A stretch of DNA of 64,000 bases from the NCBI GenBank assembly GCA_023415835.1, contig JAEZJK010000042.1, forward strand, positions 30,801 to 94,800, read 5' to 3'. The notes under the pieces are model-generated. The model worked only from the letters and a program-made list of their open reading frames with translations. It had not been told where the DNA came from and searched no databases. A program made the position numbers and the translations under genes. This DNA is from Bacillota bacterium (GTDB taxonomy: Bacteria > Bacillota > UBA4882 > UBA8346). This document shows positions 18,093 through 26,946 of the stretch, piece after piece (position 1 is the stretch's first letter; each line of letters begins with the position of its first letter).

Positions 18093-18273
18093 GGATATAG
18101 ATAACTCCTTTCATTAAATAGAGTCAATAATCTTCGGCTTAGGTAGTTAAAATTTATAGTATTATTGTATAACATATTCGCCTTACCTTCGATAGATCCT
18201 TTTCATTGATAATTAAAAAATATAATTTAATCACAGGATAATAGAATTAGTTATCGAAAGTAATTTGGGATAT

Positions 18274-18292
18274 TGGTCAGGCCTCTGGACCA
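18274..18292. promoter_or_regulatory. Possible FadR/GntR operator
   Basis: TGGTC-N9-GACCA sits about 20 bp upstream of the FadR-type regulator start. Inverted TGGTC/GACCA half-sites are typical of this regulator family, so autoregulation is plausible; the 9-bp spacing is wider than the classic site. Confidence 0.35.
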
Positions 18293-18313
18293 TTTTGTTT
18301 GTGGAGGTGTATT

Positions 18314-19024
18314 ATGGATGTAGTTCCGATTAATCAAAAACGTATTTACCAATCGGTAATAGAACAATTTGTCAGGTTGATTAAGGATGGAAAGTTGCAG
18401 ATAGGGGATAGAATGCCTTCAGAACGGACATTGGCAGAAATGTTTAATATTAGTAGGGCTTCAATCCGGGAAGCATTGAGCGCATTGGAGATAATCGGTT
18501 TGATTGAAGTCCGGCCAGGTGATGGTTCCTTTGTCACCGAGTTGAATATAGCTCCGTTTATTAATGCTATTTCGCCATTGTTTATCAGAAATGATTCAAT
18601 GGAAAAAGAGTTGCTTGATTTTAGGAAGATCCTCGAATTGAATGCGGTTGAGTTGGCTGCGGCTAGAGCGGAATCAACCAAAGATTTATTGACAGCCTTA
18701 AAGGATATGAAGGTGGCGATTGACAACGATGATTTAAATGCCGGGGCGGAAGCGGATGTTTACTTTCATAAGAGCATTTTCTTACTCAGTCAGAATTTTA
18801 TCCTGATAAAAGCTTCCGATTGTATTATAACGATCCTGGAGAGCTCAGTCAGGTTTAACCGGGATAAATCACTTAAGAACAATTTTAATGCACGCGAGAT
18901 ATACAAACAACACCTTGAGATTTACGAGGCGATCATGTTGCACCGTCCTGAAATTGCCAAATGCAGAATGGAGAAACATTTGGATTTTGCTTTAAAAAAT
19001 GCGGCAAACTGGCGGAAACAATGA
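18314..19024 (+). CDS. FadR/GntR-family transcriptional regulator
   Basis: Regulator of 236 aa. The GntR winged-helix spans about residues 8-73 (SVIEQFVRLIKDGKLQIGDR, MPSERTLAEMFNISRASIRE, GLIEVRPGDGSFV). An FCD ligand domain follows (EKELLDFRKILELNAVELAA, then the C-terminal HLEIYEAIMLHRPEIAKCRM typical of FCD proteins). ATG 18314 is chosen because GGAGGTG precedes it by six bases; the frame's GTG at 18299 precedes that site. FCD regulators respond to organic acids or sugar acids. Divergent from the XRE-cupin gene; the real target could be the decarboxylase or acyl-CoA genes nearby. Confidence 0.88.
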   Translation: MDVVPINQKRIYQSVIEQFVRLIKDGKLQIGDRMPSERTLAEMFNISRASIREALSALEIIGLIEVRPGDGSFVTELNIAPFINAISPLFIRNDSMEKELLDFRKILELNAVELAAARAESTKDLLTALKDMKVAIDNDDLNAGAEADVYFHKSIFLLSQNFILIKASDCIITILESSVRFNRDKSLKNNFNAREIYKQHLEIYEAIMLHRPEIAKCRMEKHLDFALKNAANWRKQ

Positions 19025-19458
19025 TAATGATTGTTGGTATAGGTGACGGTAACAATTATTTAATTGACCGGCTTTTATTACTTAACCATTGATACTAAGG
19101 GAAATTATTTTTTTATTTTTAAAACGGGACAAATAGGCCGCAATCATCTGCCAGTATTTAAAGAAGTTATTGTAACATGAATTGTACCGCGATTTTTGGG
19201 ATTAAGAGCCGCTCCATAGGGAGAGGTTTCTTAGGCTCAATGCTAAATACCTCACCCCGGTTCTCTCGCGGGTCTTGCAAGTCATCTTAACCGGTGCAGT
19301 CCGGTCATGGTAATCGCCAGAAAGCTATATAGCAAGCCCCTGATACTCCGGGGCGACCGGAATTGTTACGGCACACCTTCTCAGGTATTTGTCGGTGGCG
19401 GGGTGAGGTCAAAAGGCAGAAAATACAGAGTCATGCAGTTTGGCAGTACAAAACAAAA
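19025..19458. other. Gene-free region with several pairing elements (possible structured RNA)
   Basis: No convincing gene. Within 19205-19410 several helices can form: GAGCC (19208) with GGCTC (19235) enclosing CTCC/GGAG; ACCGG-TGCAGT-CCGGT; and a long-range 11-bp pair ACCTCACCCCG (about 19247) with CGGGGTGAGGT (about 19398). A competing pair AAATACCT/AGGTATTT overlaps it. I do not recognise a known riboswitch, 6S, tmRNA or RNase P signature. The 118-codon frame starting at 19307 runs into asd antisense and is not supported. Confidence 0.35.
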
Positions 19459-19459
19459 A

Positions 19460-19485
19460 CTCCCTCGATTTAAATACCGAGGGAG
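19460..19485 (-). terminator. Terminator of asd
   Basis: CTCCCTCG (19460-19467) pairs with CGAGGGAG (19478-19485); on the minus strand the stem is followed by TTTTTGTTTT. Confidence 0.85.
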
Positions 19486-19523
19486 CATTAGCAACAATTT
19501 GATTATCAACAATAGGTTTTATC

Positions 19524-20609
19524 TTACCGGGCTTGCAGATAACCTTCGGCCGTCAACAGTTCGGCGGATAATACTCCGCCGCCGGCAGCGCCGCGGACAG
19601 TATTGTGGGATAAAGCCACAAATTTATATTGATAAAGATGGTCTTCACGCAACCTGCCGATAGTCACTCCCATACCGTTTTCAAAATCCCGATCCAGTTT
19701 GGTTTGGGGACGGTTTTCCTCTTCAAAATATTTTAAAAACGGTTGGGGCGCGCTTGGCAATGAAAGCAGCTGCGGCTTGCCTTTAAAATTCCTCCAAAGC
19801 TCAATGATTTCTTCCTTGAAAGGTTTTTTCTCGAAATTTACGAACACCGTAGCCAAATGGCCGTTGGTTACCGGAACGCGGATACACTGGGTGGTAATTA
19901 TCGGGCCGACGGCATTGGCGATGGTAGAGCCATCGACCTTACCCCAGATTTTTAGAGGTTCTTTCTCACTCTTTTCTTCTTCGCCGCTGATGAAAGGAAT
20001 TACGTTATCAATCATTTCCGGCCATTCCTTAAAGGTTTTTCCGGCGCCGGAGATTGCCTGATAAGTGCTGGCCACCACTTCTTTAGGTTTAAATTTCATT
20101 AACGGGTGAAGGGCTGGAACATAGCTTTGAATGGAACAATTGGGTTTGACTGCGATAAAACCGTGTTTACAACCGAGGCGTTTCCGCTGGGCTTCGATTA
20201 TTTGAAAATGTTCCGGATTGATCTCCGGAATGACCATCGGGACGTCCGGAGTCCAGCGATGGGCGGAGTTATTGGAGATAACCGGAATATCCGCTTTGGC
20301 GTAATCCTCTTCCAGTTTTTTGGTTTCTTCTTTGGGCATATCAACGGCACAACAGACAAAGTCAACTTCTTGAGACACTTTCTCGATAGCGGCAGCGTCG
20401 AGAACGGTTAATTTGGCGACTTGTTCGGGGATCGGCATATCCATAACCCAGCGTTCCCCAATGGCTTCTTGATACATTTTACCGGCTGAACGCGGGCTAG
20501 CTGCCACCGTAACCACCTCAAACCAGGGATGGTCCGCCAAGAGCGCTATAAAACGTTGGCCTACCATTCCGGTTGCTCCCAAGATTCCAACACGTAATTT
20601 TCTTTCCAT
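19524..20609 (-). CDS. asd: Aspartate-semialdehyde dehydrogenase
   Basis: Reduces 4-aspartyl phosphate to aspartate semialdehyde for lysine/diaminopimelate, threonine and methionine synthesis; about 361 aa. NADP-binding motif GILGATGMVGQRF is at the N terminus, and the catalytic Cys is in VKPNCSIQS. AISGAGKTFKEWPE and IRVPVTNGHLATV are substrate-domain motifs. The KPNCSIQ form and length match the archaeal/fungal-type enzyme rather than the usual Bacillus one. ATG at 20609 (GGGGTG upstream) is more likely than the GTG at 20618. It stands alone, away from dapA/lysC, and has its own terminator. Confidence 0.92.
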   Translation of the reverse strand: MERKLRVGILGATGMVGQRFIALLADHPWFEVVTVAASPRSAGKMYQEAIGERWVMDMPIPEQVAKLTVLDAAAIEKVSQEVDFVCCAVDMPKEETKKLEEDYAKADIPVISNNSAHRWTPDVPMVIPEINPEHFQIIEAQRKRLGCKHGFIAVKPNCSIQSYVPALHPLMKFKPKEVVASTYQAISGAGKTFKEWPEMIDNVIPFISGEEEKSEKEPLKIWGKVDGSTIANAVGPIITTQCIRVPVTNGHLATVFVNFEKKPFKEEIIELWRNFKGKPQLLSLPSAPQPFLKYFEEENRPQTKLDRDFENGMGVTIGRLREDHLYQYKFVALSHNTVRGAAGGGVLSAELLTAEGYLQAR

Positions 20610-20618
20610 CTCTTTCAC

Positions 20619-21034
20619 CCCGTATTTAAAATAACTTAAGGAATTTTTTTATATATAACATATTTGCCGCCAAAATACAACTGCTATTAGGTAAATTCGA
20701 TTGTTTTAACTATTAAAGGACTGGAAACAGGATTGATTGATAGTTATCCCCGAAGCGCCTCTATTCAAAAAAGGATCTGAAATTGATAAGGTTTCAAAGG
20801 ATTAGCCGGTTAATTTAAGCGGGGGGTGGCAGTTTTATTTCCCCTTTTCGTGGTATTCCGCGTGTTGCGCCATCCACCAGGCTTTACCTTGAAAAGCTTC
20901 ACAGAGGGATGGGCGAAGTTTTGCCGTATATTTTAGTATTGATTTATTTCAATAGGCATCTTTTTTTGCTATAATAAAGCAATCCGGGGTACTTTCAGAG
21001 TATTGAAGCTATGATTAATATAAAGGGGAATTTG
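20619..21034. other. Divergent intergenic region asd / DUF362
   Basis: About 400 bp without a gene. A TATAAT at about 20971 preceded by TTTCAA gives a weak promoter for the DUF362-kdgK pair. No riboswitch or hairpin terminator was recognised. Confidence 0.35.
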
Positions 21035-22189
21035 ATGGAGATCATATCCATATTACAAGTCGAATCTTATCAGAATGGTTTAGCTGACCAAATTGAAAAG
21101 CTTTTGGAGCCATTGGGTGGACTTGGTTCTTTTTGTAAACGCGGCGACCGGGTTTTCCTAAAACCCAACTTTTTAATGCCTAAAACAGCAGAAAGCGCAG
21201 TGGTTACTCATCCGGCGTTAATTCTGGCGCTGACGCGGCTATTGATCGATCAAGGTTGTCAAGTGGCGATCGGGGATAGTCCCGGAATGGGCAGCGCCGA
21301 GGCTGTACTCAGAAAAATGGGGATTCTCGAAGAATTAACCAGGTGCGGAGCAAAGATTGTCGAATTTGAAAAGAGAGTTTCTTGGAAACAGTTTAGCAAA
21401 GCCCCAACCTTGGAGCGGAGATTTAAAAATTTAGAATTAGCCGGAGAGCTGATTGACTACGATAAAGTGATTAACCTGCCGAAATTGAAATCCCACGGGC
21501 AAATGGGCATCACTTTAGCCACCAAAAACCTCTTTGGTTGTGTGGTCGGACATGCGAAAGGCCGGTGGCATTTTGTCGCCGGCCGCGATTTACATGCTTT
21601 TGCCCGGATTTTAGTGGAGATAGCTTTGACGGTAAATTCCACCTTACATATTTTAGACGGGATTGTCGGTATGGACGGGAACGGACCCTCCAGCGGCCGG
21701 CCCAGGAAAATTGGTTTATTGTTGGCGGGCGTCAATCCGGTGGCTTTAGACCGGGCGGTAGTGGAGCTTATCGGGAAAAACCCGGATCAGTTTCCAATCT
21801 TCGCGGCAGCCCGAGAAATGGGCGTGCCTGGGGTTGATTTAAACCAAATTGATATAAAAGGTGGAACCATAGCCGAGCTTCAGGTTTCCGATTTTGAGAT
21901 TCCGAAGCGAGTGGAGTTGGATCGGTTTAGCAATCAATTATTAAGCAAAGCGTATCGACGGTTAATCGGGCAAAAATTAGCCATCGATTATCAAACCTGC
22001 ATCAAGTGCGGCAAATGCCAAGAACACTGCCCGGCTGGCGCTATTAGTATCCGGAAACGGGTCAAGATTAAAGAAGGAAATTGTATTAAATGCTGTTGTT
22101 GCCAGGAGTTTTGTCCGGTGGGGGCGATTGCGTTGCAAGATGTGTGGACTGCCAAAGTATTGAGAAAAATTACGATGCGGCTTTCATAA
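21035..22189 (+). CDS. DUF362 protein with C-terminal 2[4Fe-4S] ferredoxin domain
   Basis: Protein of 384 aa: a DUF362 domain (about residues 5-285) with FLKPNFLMPKTAESAVVTHP, GDSPGMGSA, VINLPKLKSHG and TLATKNLFGCVVG. A two-cluster ferredoxin domain follows near the C terminus, with motifs TCIKCGKCQEHCPAGAI and NCIKCCCCQEFCPVGAI. DUF362 proteins of this layout are common in anaerobic Firmicutes and presumed redox-active; the reaction is unknown to me. ATG at 21035 has AAGGGGAA upstream and is preferred to the ATG at 21011. The kdgK-like gene follows by 20 bp with its own GGAGG, so they probably form an operon. Confidence 0.88.
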   Translation: MEIISILQVESYQNGLADQIEKLLEPLGGLGSFCKRGDRVFLKPNFLMPKTAESAVVTHPALILALTRLLIDQGCQVAIGDSPGMGSAEAVLRKMGILEELTRCGAKIVEFEKRVSWKQFSKAPTLERRFKNLELAGELIDYDKVINLPKLKSHGQMGITLATKNLFGCVVGHAKGRWHFVAGRDLHAFARILVEIALTVNSTLHILDGIVGMDGNGPSSGRPRKIGLLLAGVNPVALDRAVVELIGKNPDQFPIFAAAREMGVPGVDLNQIDIKGGTIAELQVSDFEIPKRVELDRFSNQLLSKAYRRLIGQKLAIDYQTCIKCGKCQEHCPAGAISIRKRVKIKEGNCIKCCCCQEFCPVGAIALQDVWTAKVLRKITMRLS

Positions 22190-22209
22190 ATATCAGGAGG
22201 TTATCGAAA

Positions 22210-23244
22210 ATGGGAGAAGAGCTAATTAACGGTAAGGAGTTTGCGGTCCTGGGATTGGGCGAGGTTCTGTTAAGGCTTTCACCGCCTAATAAAGAAAGGA
22301 TCTTGGCTGGGGAGGTTTTTGAAAAAATGGCCGGCGGTTCGGAGCTAAATGTAGTCTCCGGAATTTCTTTATTAGGGTTAAGGACCGGAATCATTACTAA
22401 GCTTCCTCAGAATGAAATCGGAAAATATATAAAAAACAAGATCCGCTTCAGCGGAGTCAGTGACGATTATATTATTTACGATTCTTCACCCCAATCCCGG
22501 CTTGGTATTTACTATTATGAAAGCGGAGCCGCGCCCCGAAAACCGACCGTGGTTTATGACCGTCAAAATTCTTCGGTGACAACCCTTAAACTGGAGGAAA
22601 TCCCTGCTGAGGTTTATCGGAAAACCGCCGCCTTTCATGTCAGCGGCATTACCTTGGCGCTCGGTGGCGCGGTGCGGGAAACAGGTTTGGAAATGGTAAA
22701 GAGATTTAAGGAGAATGGCTGCTTAATCTCTTTTGATGTTAATTACCGGGCCACCCTTTGGAGCGAGAGTGAGGCCAAGGCCGAAATTAGCAAGATTTTA
22801 CCGTTGATCGATATTTTATTCATTTCCGAAGAAACCTCACGGAAGATGTTTCAAAAACAAGGCTCACTAAAAGATATTATGCGGGGTTACACTGAAGAAT
22901 ACGGTTGCCGGCTAGTAGCCACTACCCAAAGGCTGGTGCTGAGCCCTACCAAACATACCTGGAACTCTATTATTTATTCCTGCATAGAAGACCGGTTTTA
23001 TGAAGAAGAGCCATATCAAGAAATTGAGGTAGTCGACAGGATTGGGAGCGGGGACGCCTATTTGGCGGGAGTGCTATTCGGTTTACTCAAGTATGACAAT
23101 GTACAAACAGCTTTAGAGTTCGGCAATGCCATGGCAGCGATGAAAAATACGATATCCGGGGATATGCCGGTCAGCGATTTCCAGGAGATCTCCAAAATGA
23201 TCCGGGATCATCAGTCGCATAATACGAGCGAGATGAATCGGTAA
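22210..23244 (+). CDS. PfkB-family sugar kinase, KdgK-like
   Basis: Ribokinase-fold kinase of 344 aa, most like 2-keto-3-deoxygluconate kinases. N terminus GLGEVLLRLSPPNKERI and KMAGGSELNVVSGISLLGLR form the substrate-binding start. The C-terminal anion-hole/ATP motif is DRIGSGDAYLAGVLFGLL, with the catalytic Asp in GSGDA. AGGAGG lies ten bases upstream of ATG 22210. KdgK would phosphorylate KDG from uronate or Entner-Doudoroff-type degradation; no other uronate genes are adjacent, so the substrate is a guess. Confidence 0.85.
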   Translation: MGEELINGKEFAVLGLGEVLLRLSPPNKERILAGEVFEKMAGGSELNVVSGISLLGLRTGIITKLPQNEIGKYIKNKIRFSGVSDDYIIYDSSPQSRLGIYYYESGAAPRKPTVVYDRQNSSVTTLKLEEIPAEVYRKTAAFHVSGITLALGGAVRETGLEMVKRFKENGCLISFDVNYRATLWSESEAKAEISKILPLIDILFISEETSRKMFQKQGSLKDIMRGYTEEYGCRLVATTQRLVLSPTKHTWNSIIYSCIEDRFYEEEPYQEIEVVDRIGSGDAYLAGVLFGLLKYDNVQTALEFGNAMAAMKNTISGDMPVSDFQEISKMIRDHQSHNTSEMNR

Positions 23245-23375
23245 AGACCGTTGACGTTGTTTTTCGAGTCTTCATCGCCGTTGAAAAATTTGATTTAGTA
23301 TATTAAAAAGGATGAAGCAAGACCGGATCGGTTTGGCAATACGATTTATATTAAAATGATATAACGTGATCAGAG

Positions 23376-23405
23376 AACTTGGTAAACGCCAAGTTTTTCT
23401 TTTTT
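23376..23405 (+). terminator. Terminator downstream of kdgK
   Basis: AACTTGG-TAAACG-CCAAGTT followed by TTTCTTTTTT. Confidence 0.85.
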
Positions 23406-23676
23406 ATTGAGCTATCCGATATGAAAAAGTTGAAACACATATCCAATAGAAAGAGAGGATAGAGCAATTTCTGTTTTTATTGGTGGGTCGTTGGTAGGAT
23501 CCAACTCGGAGTATATGTTTCCCGTTTTTGGGGGGGCGGAAGATCCGTAAGTATTTCACCTGGGTGATTGGATTGGGGATTGCGGTAATTTGTTGGGACT
23601 TAATTAGCAAGATTTGGTTTTGACAAGGGTTGATTTTACAATTTTCTTACTTTGGTGAGGGCATAAACGTTAAATT

Positions 23677-23712
23677 AACAATACAAGCTGCCATAAGGCA
23701 GCTTGTATTGTT
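23677..23712. terminator. Strong bidirectional stem-loop
   Basis: A 16-bp perfect stem AACAATACAAGCTGCC / GGCAGCTTGTATTGTT with loop ATAA. It lies just past the 3' end of the minus-strand M28-like gene. Confidence 0.78.
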
Positions 23713-23754
23713 ACTCTTCATATAGATGTTTGTATAATTTTTCCTATCTCTTTA

Positions 23755-24777
23755 TTAATGTTCAATCTTGCGAATGAAACCGACAAGCAGTTCCCTAAGG
23801 TTTTCATCCGTATCCTTAGCCGGGACAGTTAGCGAGATAGCGTTCATTTTCTTGCCTAGCAAAGGATAAGCCGGTGTGATTTCAGGAGTGGCGATAATTT
23901 CAACCGGGATCGATTTTGTTTGGGCTACTTCGGTAAGGATTTCTTTCAGCAAGGGGCTTCCGGGTTGGGGTAGAAATCCTTCTTGACTGATGATCCCGAT
24001 CTGTTGCCGGTTTTGTTCAACCAGATTTAATCCATAGGTTGGGTTTTCATTTTTAAATATTGCCGGGAGTTTTTGGACGCCCGAATTCAATGATTGCGCC
24101 CCGGTGAAATAAATGATCACCGTGGTAATACTGGGACGAAACCTAAGCAAAATCGAGGCCGTTTCCAATAAAGCTTTACAACCGTTTAATCCGGAGGGAT
24201 GTCCGGAGGCTTGTTTCGGTAAAATAAATAACCCTAATAACACCAGTAACGGCAGGAAAGACCAGAGCGTCAACCAGTGAAGCTTGAGAACCATAGCGAG
24301 CAACTGCAATACCGGGAGGGCCAAGCCGATGCAGATGGTCAAAAGCCAATACAATTGCGGCTTTAAGCCTAACGGGGCGGGTATAAAAGCGCTGGTATCA
24401 TAAGCGGCGGTCAATACCACCTTTTGAGTTTCTTTACTTTTGGCCGGAATAGTTAACACGATATTTTCGGCTTCCCCGGATTTAACTTTCGCCAGGTTCG
24501 GCCATCTAATCTCACCTAAGAGAAGCAGCCAAAAGACAACCTGGAGGGCTAATCCCAGTTGGGGAAGGTAAAGGCCGATTATGATCGCCGCCAAGCTTCC
24601 CAGCCCAAATACAAGTAGGCTGGTTTGTAAATTAAACACCTTAATCTTGTCGGTGACAGCTTCAAGGTTCATTACGGACGTTTGGCCGACAATAGCTTGA
24701 GCCACTTTGGTCGCCGCGGCGGAGCCGCTTCCCCGTTCCGGGTAACCCTGGCTAAGTTCTTCAAAAGTATTAGGCAC
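23755..24777 (-). CDS. Membrane protein with degenerate M28-peptidase-like domain
   Basis: Protein of 340 aa. The N-terminal cytosolic segment is followed by two hydrophobic helices (about 50-95), then VLTAAYDTS, which sits where M28 aminopeptidases have the zinc motif A-H-x-D. Three or more further helices (about 140-190) follow, and PSGLNGCKALLETASIL matches the M28 'S-G-x-x-x-L-L-E' helix. The metal His is replaced (AAYDTS), and no obvious E-E or distal His ligand is visible, so catalysis is doubtful. GTG start at 24777 has AGGGGAA upstream. Divergent from the DUF401 gene. I can name only the fold resemblance, not a function. Confidence 0.6.
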   Translation of the reverse strand: MPNTFEELSQGYPERGSGSAAATKVAQAIVGQTSVMNLEAVTDKIKVFNLQTSLLVFGLGSLAAIIIGLYLPQLGLALQVVFWLLLLGEIRWPNLAKVKSGEAENIVLTIPAKSKETQKVVLTAAYDTSAFIPAPLGLKPQLYWLLTICIGLALPVLQLLAMVLKLHWLTLWSFLPLLVLLGLFILPKQASGHPSGLNGCKALLETASILLRFRPSITTVIIYFTGAQSLNSGVQKLPAIFKNENPTYGLNLVEQNRQQIGIISQEGFLPQPGSPLLKEILTEVAQTKSIPVEIIATPEITPAYPLLGKKMNAISLTVPAKDTDENLRELLVGFIRKIEH

Positions 24778-24877
24778 TGTTTCAATTCCCCTTTTTTAAT
24801 CAATATTTTGCTTGTATTTTTCGACTGTTAAAGGTAAAATCCTACCTAAAGCTAATAATTTATAAAGGAATGATCTC

Positions 24878-26116
24878 ATGTTCCATCCGGCGGTTAACAT
24901 TTTACTTACTTTCATTTTGATTATAATTTTATTGCGCCAAAAAGTCCAGACCGGATGGGTGATGCTCAGCGCCGGAATCCTATTGGGGATTTTATTTAAG
25001 GTCGATTTGAATGGCCAACTATTAACTTTGAAACGGGCAATAATCAGCCCGGTCTTTCTCCAACTAGGCGTAGCTTTAAATATTATCATGTTTTTAGAAC
25101 ATGTGATGCGAACTAAAGGGTATTTAAGCAAAACTGTGGCTGCCTTGAAGGAGCTAATCCCCAGCCCTAAAATAAACCTGATGATTTTACCGGCCTTTTT
25201 AGGATTGTTGCCTTCTCCGGGCGGAGCTGTGTTTTCCGCCCCGATGGTAGCGGAAGCCGGAAAAGGGCTGCCTTTATCGCCGGAGGATCATAGTTTGATA
25301 AATTACTGGTTCCGGCATGTTTGGGAATTTTTTATCCCCTTATATCCGGGAGTAATTTTAGCCTCTCAGATACTGGAAGTACCCGTCGGTAAACTTTCTT
25401 TAATGATGTCTTGGTTTTTCGTCGTCGCTGTTATTCTCGGTTATTTTTTATATATCCGCAAGATTGAAATCCCTGCGGGGATGAAAGAGGCGGCCGCTAC
25501 CACTACTTCCATTGCCGTTATACATAACGCCTTGCTTGACTTATGGGCCGGGATCTGGCCGGTGGTGGTTATTGTTTTGACTGTTTTAATTTTCAGGACC
25601 GATGTTGGCTTGACGGTAATCGCAGTCTTAATTTTACTATTGGTAAGCAATCGTTACCGGATTCCGGATTTGAAAGAACTCTGGAAAGAATCTTTTAGTT
25701 TGTCAATCGTGTTCTTAATCGCCGGGATTCTCTTTTTCAAAGAAATGCTTGTTACTTCGGGAGTGATCGCCTGGATGCCGGAATATTTAAAAAGCTTAGG
25801 CGTTCCCGACCTTTTGGTATTAGTTAGCTTGACTTTCTTTGTGGCTTTTGCCATTGGGCTCTCTCAAGGTTATGTGGCGGCGACTTTTCCACTGTTAATC
25901 GGGCTGATCGGTACGGGTCAACAGCTAAACCCGGGAGCTTTGGTACTGGCATATATGAGTGGTTTTGTCGGGATAATGCTTTCTCCGGTTCATTTGTGTT
26001 TGTTTTTAACCGTCGATTATTTCAAGGCTGATTTAATTAAGGTTTGGCGGAGGGTAGTTTTTCCAGAGATAGTTAGCCTATTATTTGCTTTTTTATTTGC
26101 CTTGATTTGGAAGTGA
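24878..26116 (+). CDS. DUF401 family integral membrane protein
   Basis: Polytopic membrane protein of 412 aa with about ten hydrophobic segments across its length. The stretch LGLLPSPGGAVFSAPMVAEA and the following NYWFRHVWEFFIPLYPG are the signatures I associate with DUF401, related to the dicarboxylate/ion-transporter superfamily. A second short motif, SGFVGIMLSPVHLC, near the end mirrors it, as expected for an inverted-repeat transporter. The substrate is unknown. AAGGAA is eight bases before the ATG. A 66-bp gap precedes ruvC on the same strand, so read-through is possible. Confidence 0.82.
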   Translation: MFHPAVNILLTFILIIILLRQKVQTGWVMLSAGILLGILFKVDLNGQLLTLKRAIISPVFLQLGVALNIIMFLEHVMRTKGYLSKTVAALKELIPSPKINLMILPAFLGLLPSPGGAVFSAPMVAEAGKGLPLSPEDHSLINYWFRHVWEFFIPLYPGVILASQILEVPVGKLSLMMSWFFVVAVILGYFLYIRKIEIPAGMKEAAATTTSIAVIHNALLDLWAGIWPVVVIVLTVLIFRTDVGLTVIAVLILLLVSNRYRIPDLKELWKESFSLSIVFLIAGILFFKEMLVTSGVIAWMPEYLKSLGVPDLLVLVSLTFFVAFAIGLSQGYVAATFPLLIGLIGTGQQLNPGALVLAYMSGFVGIMLSPVHLCLFLTVDYFKADLIKVWRRVVFPEIVSLLFAFLFALIWK

Positions 26117-26182
26117 AACGCAGGATTTGACGGCAGGAGGGCGAATTATAGGCCATAGATAAGGCCGGAGGTAAGGTGGAAG

Positions 26183-26677
26183 ATGGTAATACTTGGAATT
26201 GACCCTGGAACGGCTATTACCGGATACGGTCTCGTTGCCAAGCAAGGGAATCATTTGAAACGAATCGCTTTCGGAGCAATACGGACTACTCCGGAAACAC
26301 CGACTGCCCTTCGTTTGCAACAGATATCACAGGAACTCAAATCGATCATTAAACAATACCAACCGGATGTAATGGCGGTTGAACAATTGTTTTTTAATAA
26401 GAATGTCCGGACTGCGCTGGCGGTGGGACAGGCCAGGGGAGTGGTATTACTCTGCGGAGCAGAAGCCGGTTTGGATATTATCGAATATACTCCCTTACAG
26501 GTAAAAATGGCGGTGGTAGGTTACGGAAGGGCGGAAAAGAAGCAGGTCCAGGAGATGGTCAGGATGTTGCTTTGCCTAAGCGAGATTCCCAAGCCGGATG
26601 ACGCCGCTGATGCCTTGGCTATCGCCATTTGCCACGCGCACTCGGAAAAACAGTTAGCGGTATTCAGTAAACAATAA
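26183..26677 (+). CDS. ruvC: Crossover junction endodeoxyribonuclease RuvC
   Basis: Holliday-junction resolvase, 164 aa. The RNase-H-like catalytic acids are visible: Asp in LGIDPGTAITGYG (residue 7), Glu in VMAVEQLFFNKN, and the DDAADALAIA pair near the C terminus. Length is typical. It heads ruvC-ruvA-ruvB, which together migrate and cut recombination junctions. A 269-bp gap with an inverted repeat separates it from ruvA, so the three may not share one transcript. Confidence 0.96.
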   Translation: MVILGIDPGTAITGYGLVAKQGNHLKRIAFGAIRTTPETPTALRLQQISQELKSIIKQYQPDVMAVEQLFFNKNVRTALAVGQARGVVLLCGAEAGLDIIEYTPLQVKMAVVGYGRAEKKQVQEMVRMLLCLSEIPKPDDAADALAIAICHAHSEKQLAVFSKQ

Positions 26678-26803
26678 ATAGTTAACAAGTGAATTGAAAT
26701 CGACGAGCAGTGAATAATTAATTAATTCTACTAGAGAGAATTATCGGCAAATTAATAGGTTCTGGATGAGAAAGTTTTTGATAATAGCGTAAGCTAAATA
26801 AAA

Positions 26804-26866
26804 AACCCTGTTAATCCTTTTAAAAGCCTTATTTTAGACAGGATTAACAGGATTAACAGGATTTTT
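26804..26866. repeat. Dispersed GGATTAACAGG repeat with inverted arm
   Basis: CCTGTTAATCC (about 26808) pairs with GGATTAACAGG units (GACAGGATTAACAGGATTAA, about 26838). A related copy lies at 29.70-29.77 kb. Short tandem words CAGGATTAA are repeated three times. Confidence 0.65.
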
Positions 26867-26946
26867 AAAATCAACAATTATCACAGCCAATTAATCGGAC
26901 AGAAAGTGCAACTAATAACTGTTCTCTGTAGAAGTGGAGGTTCCTA

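Larger units (their letters stand above)
23245..23754. other. Gene-poor region after kdgK
   Basis: Holds two hairpin terminators and a possible relic. A frame reading GGRKIRKYFTWVIGLGIAV and ending SKIWF stops at about 23623 and has a membrane-helix look. It joins to an upstream ATG (about 23514) only if a run of seven Gs (about 23530) is shifted. No other gene seen. Confidence 0.35.

Noticed and set aside
19307..19663. 118-codon frame running into asd on the opposite strand
   Set aside because: Its second half is antisense to asd and crosses the asd terminator; no ribosome binding site or family motif.
23404..23610. 68-codon minus-strand frame
   Set aside because: No ribosome binding site, lies across the kdgK terminator and shows no motif.
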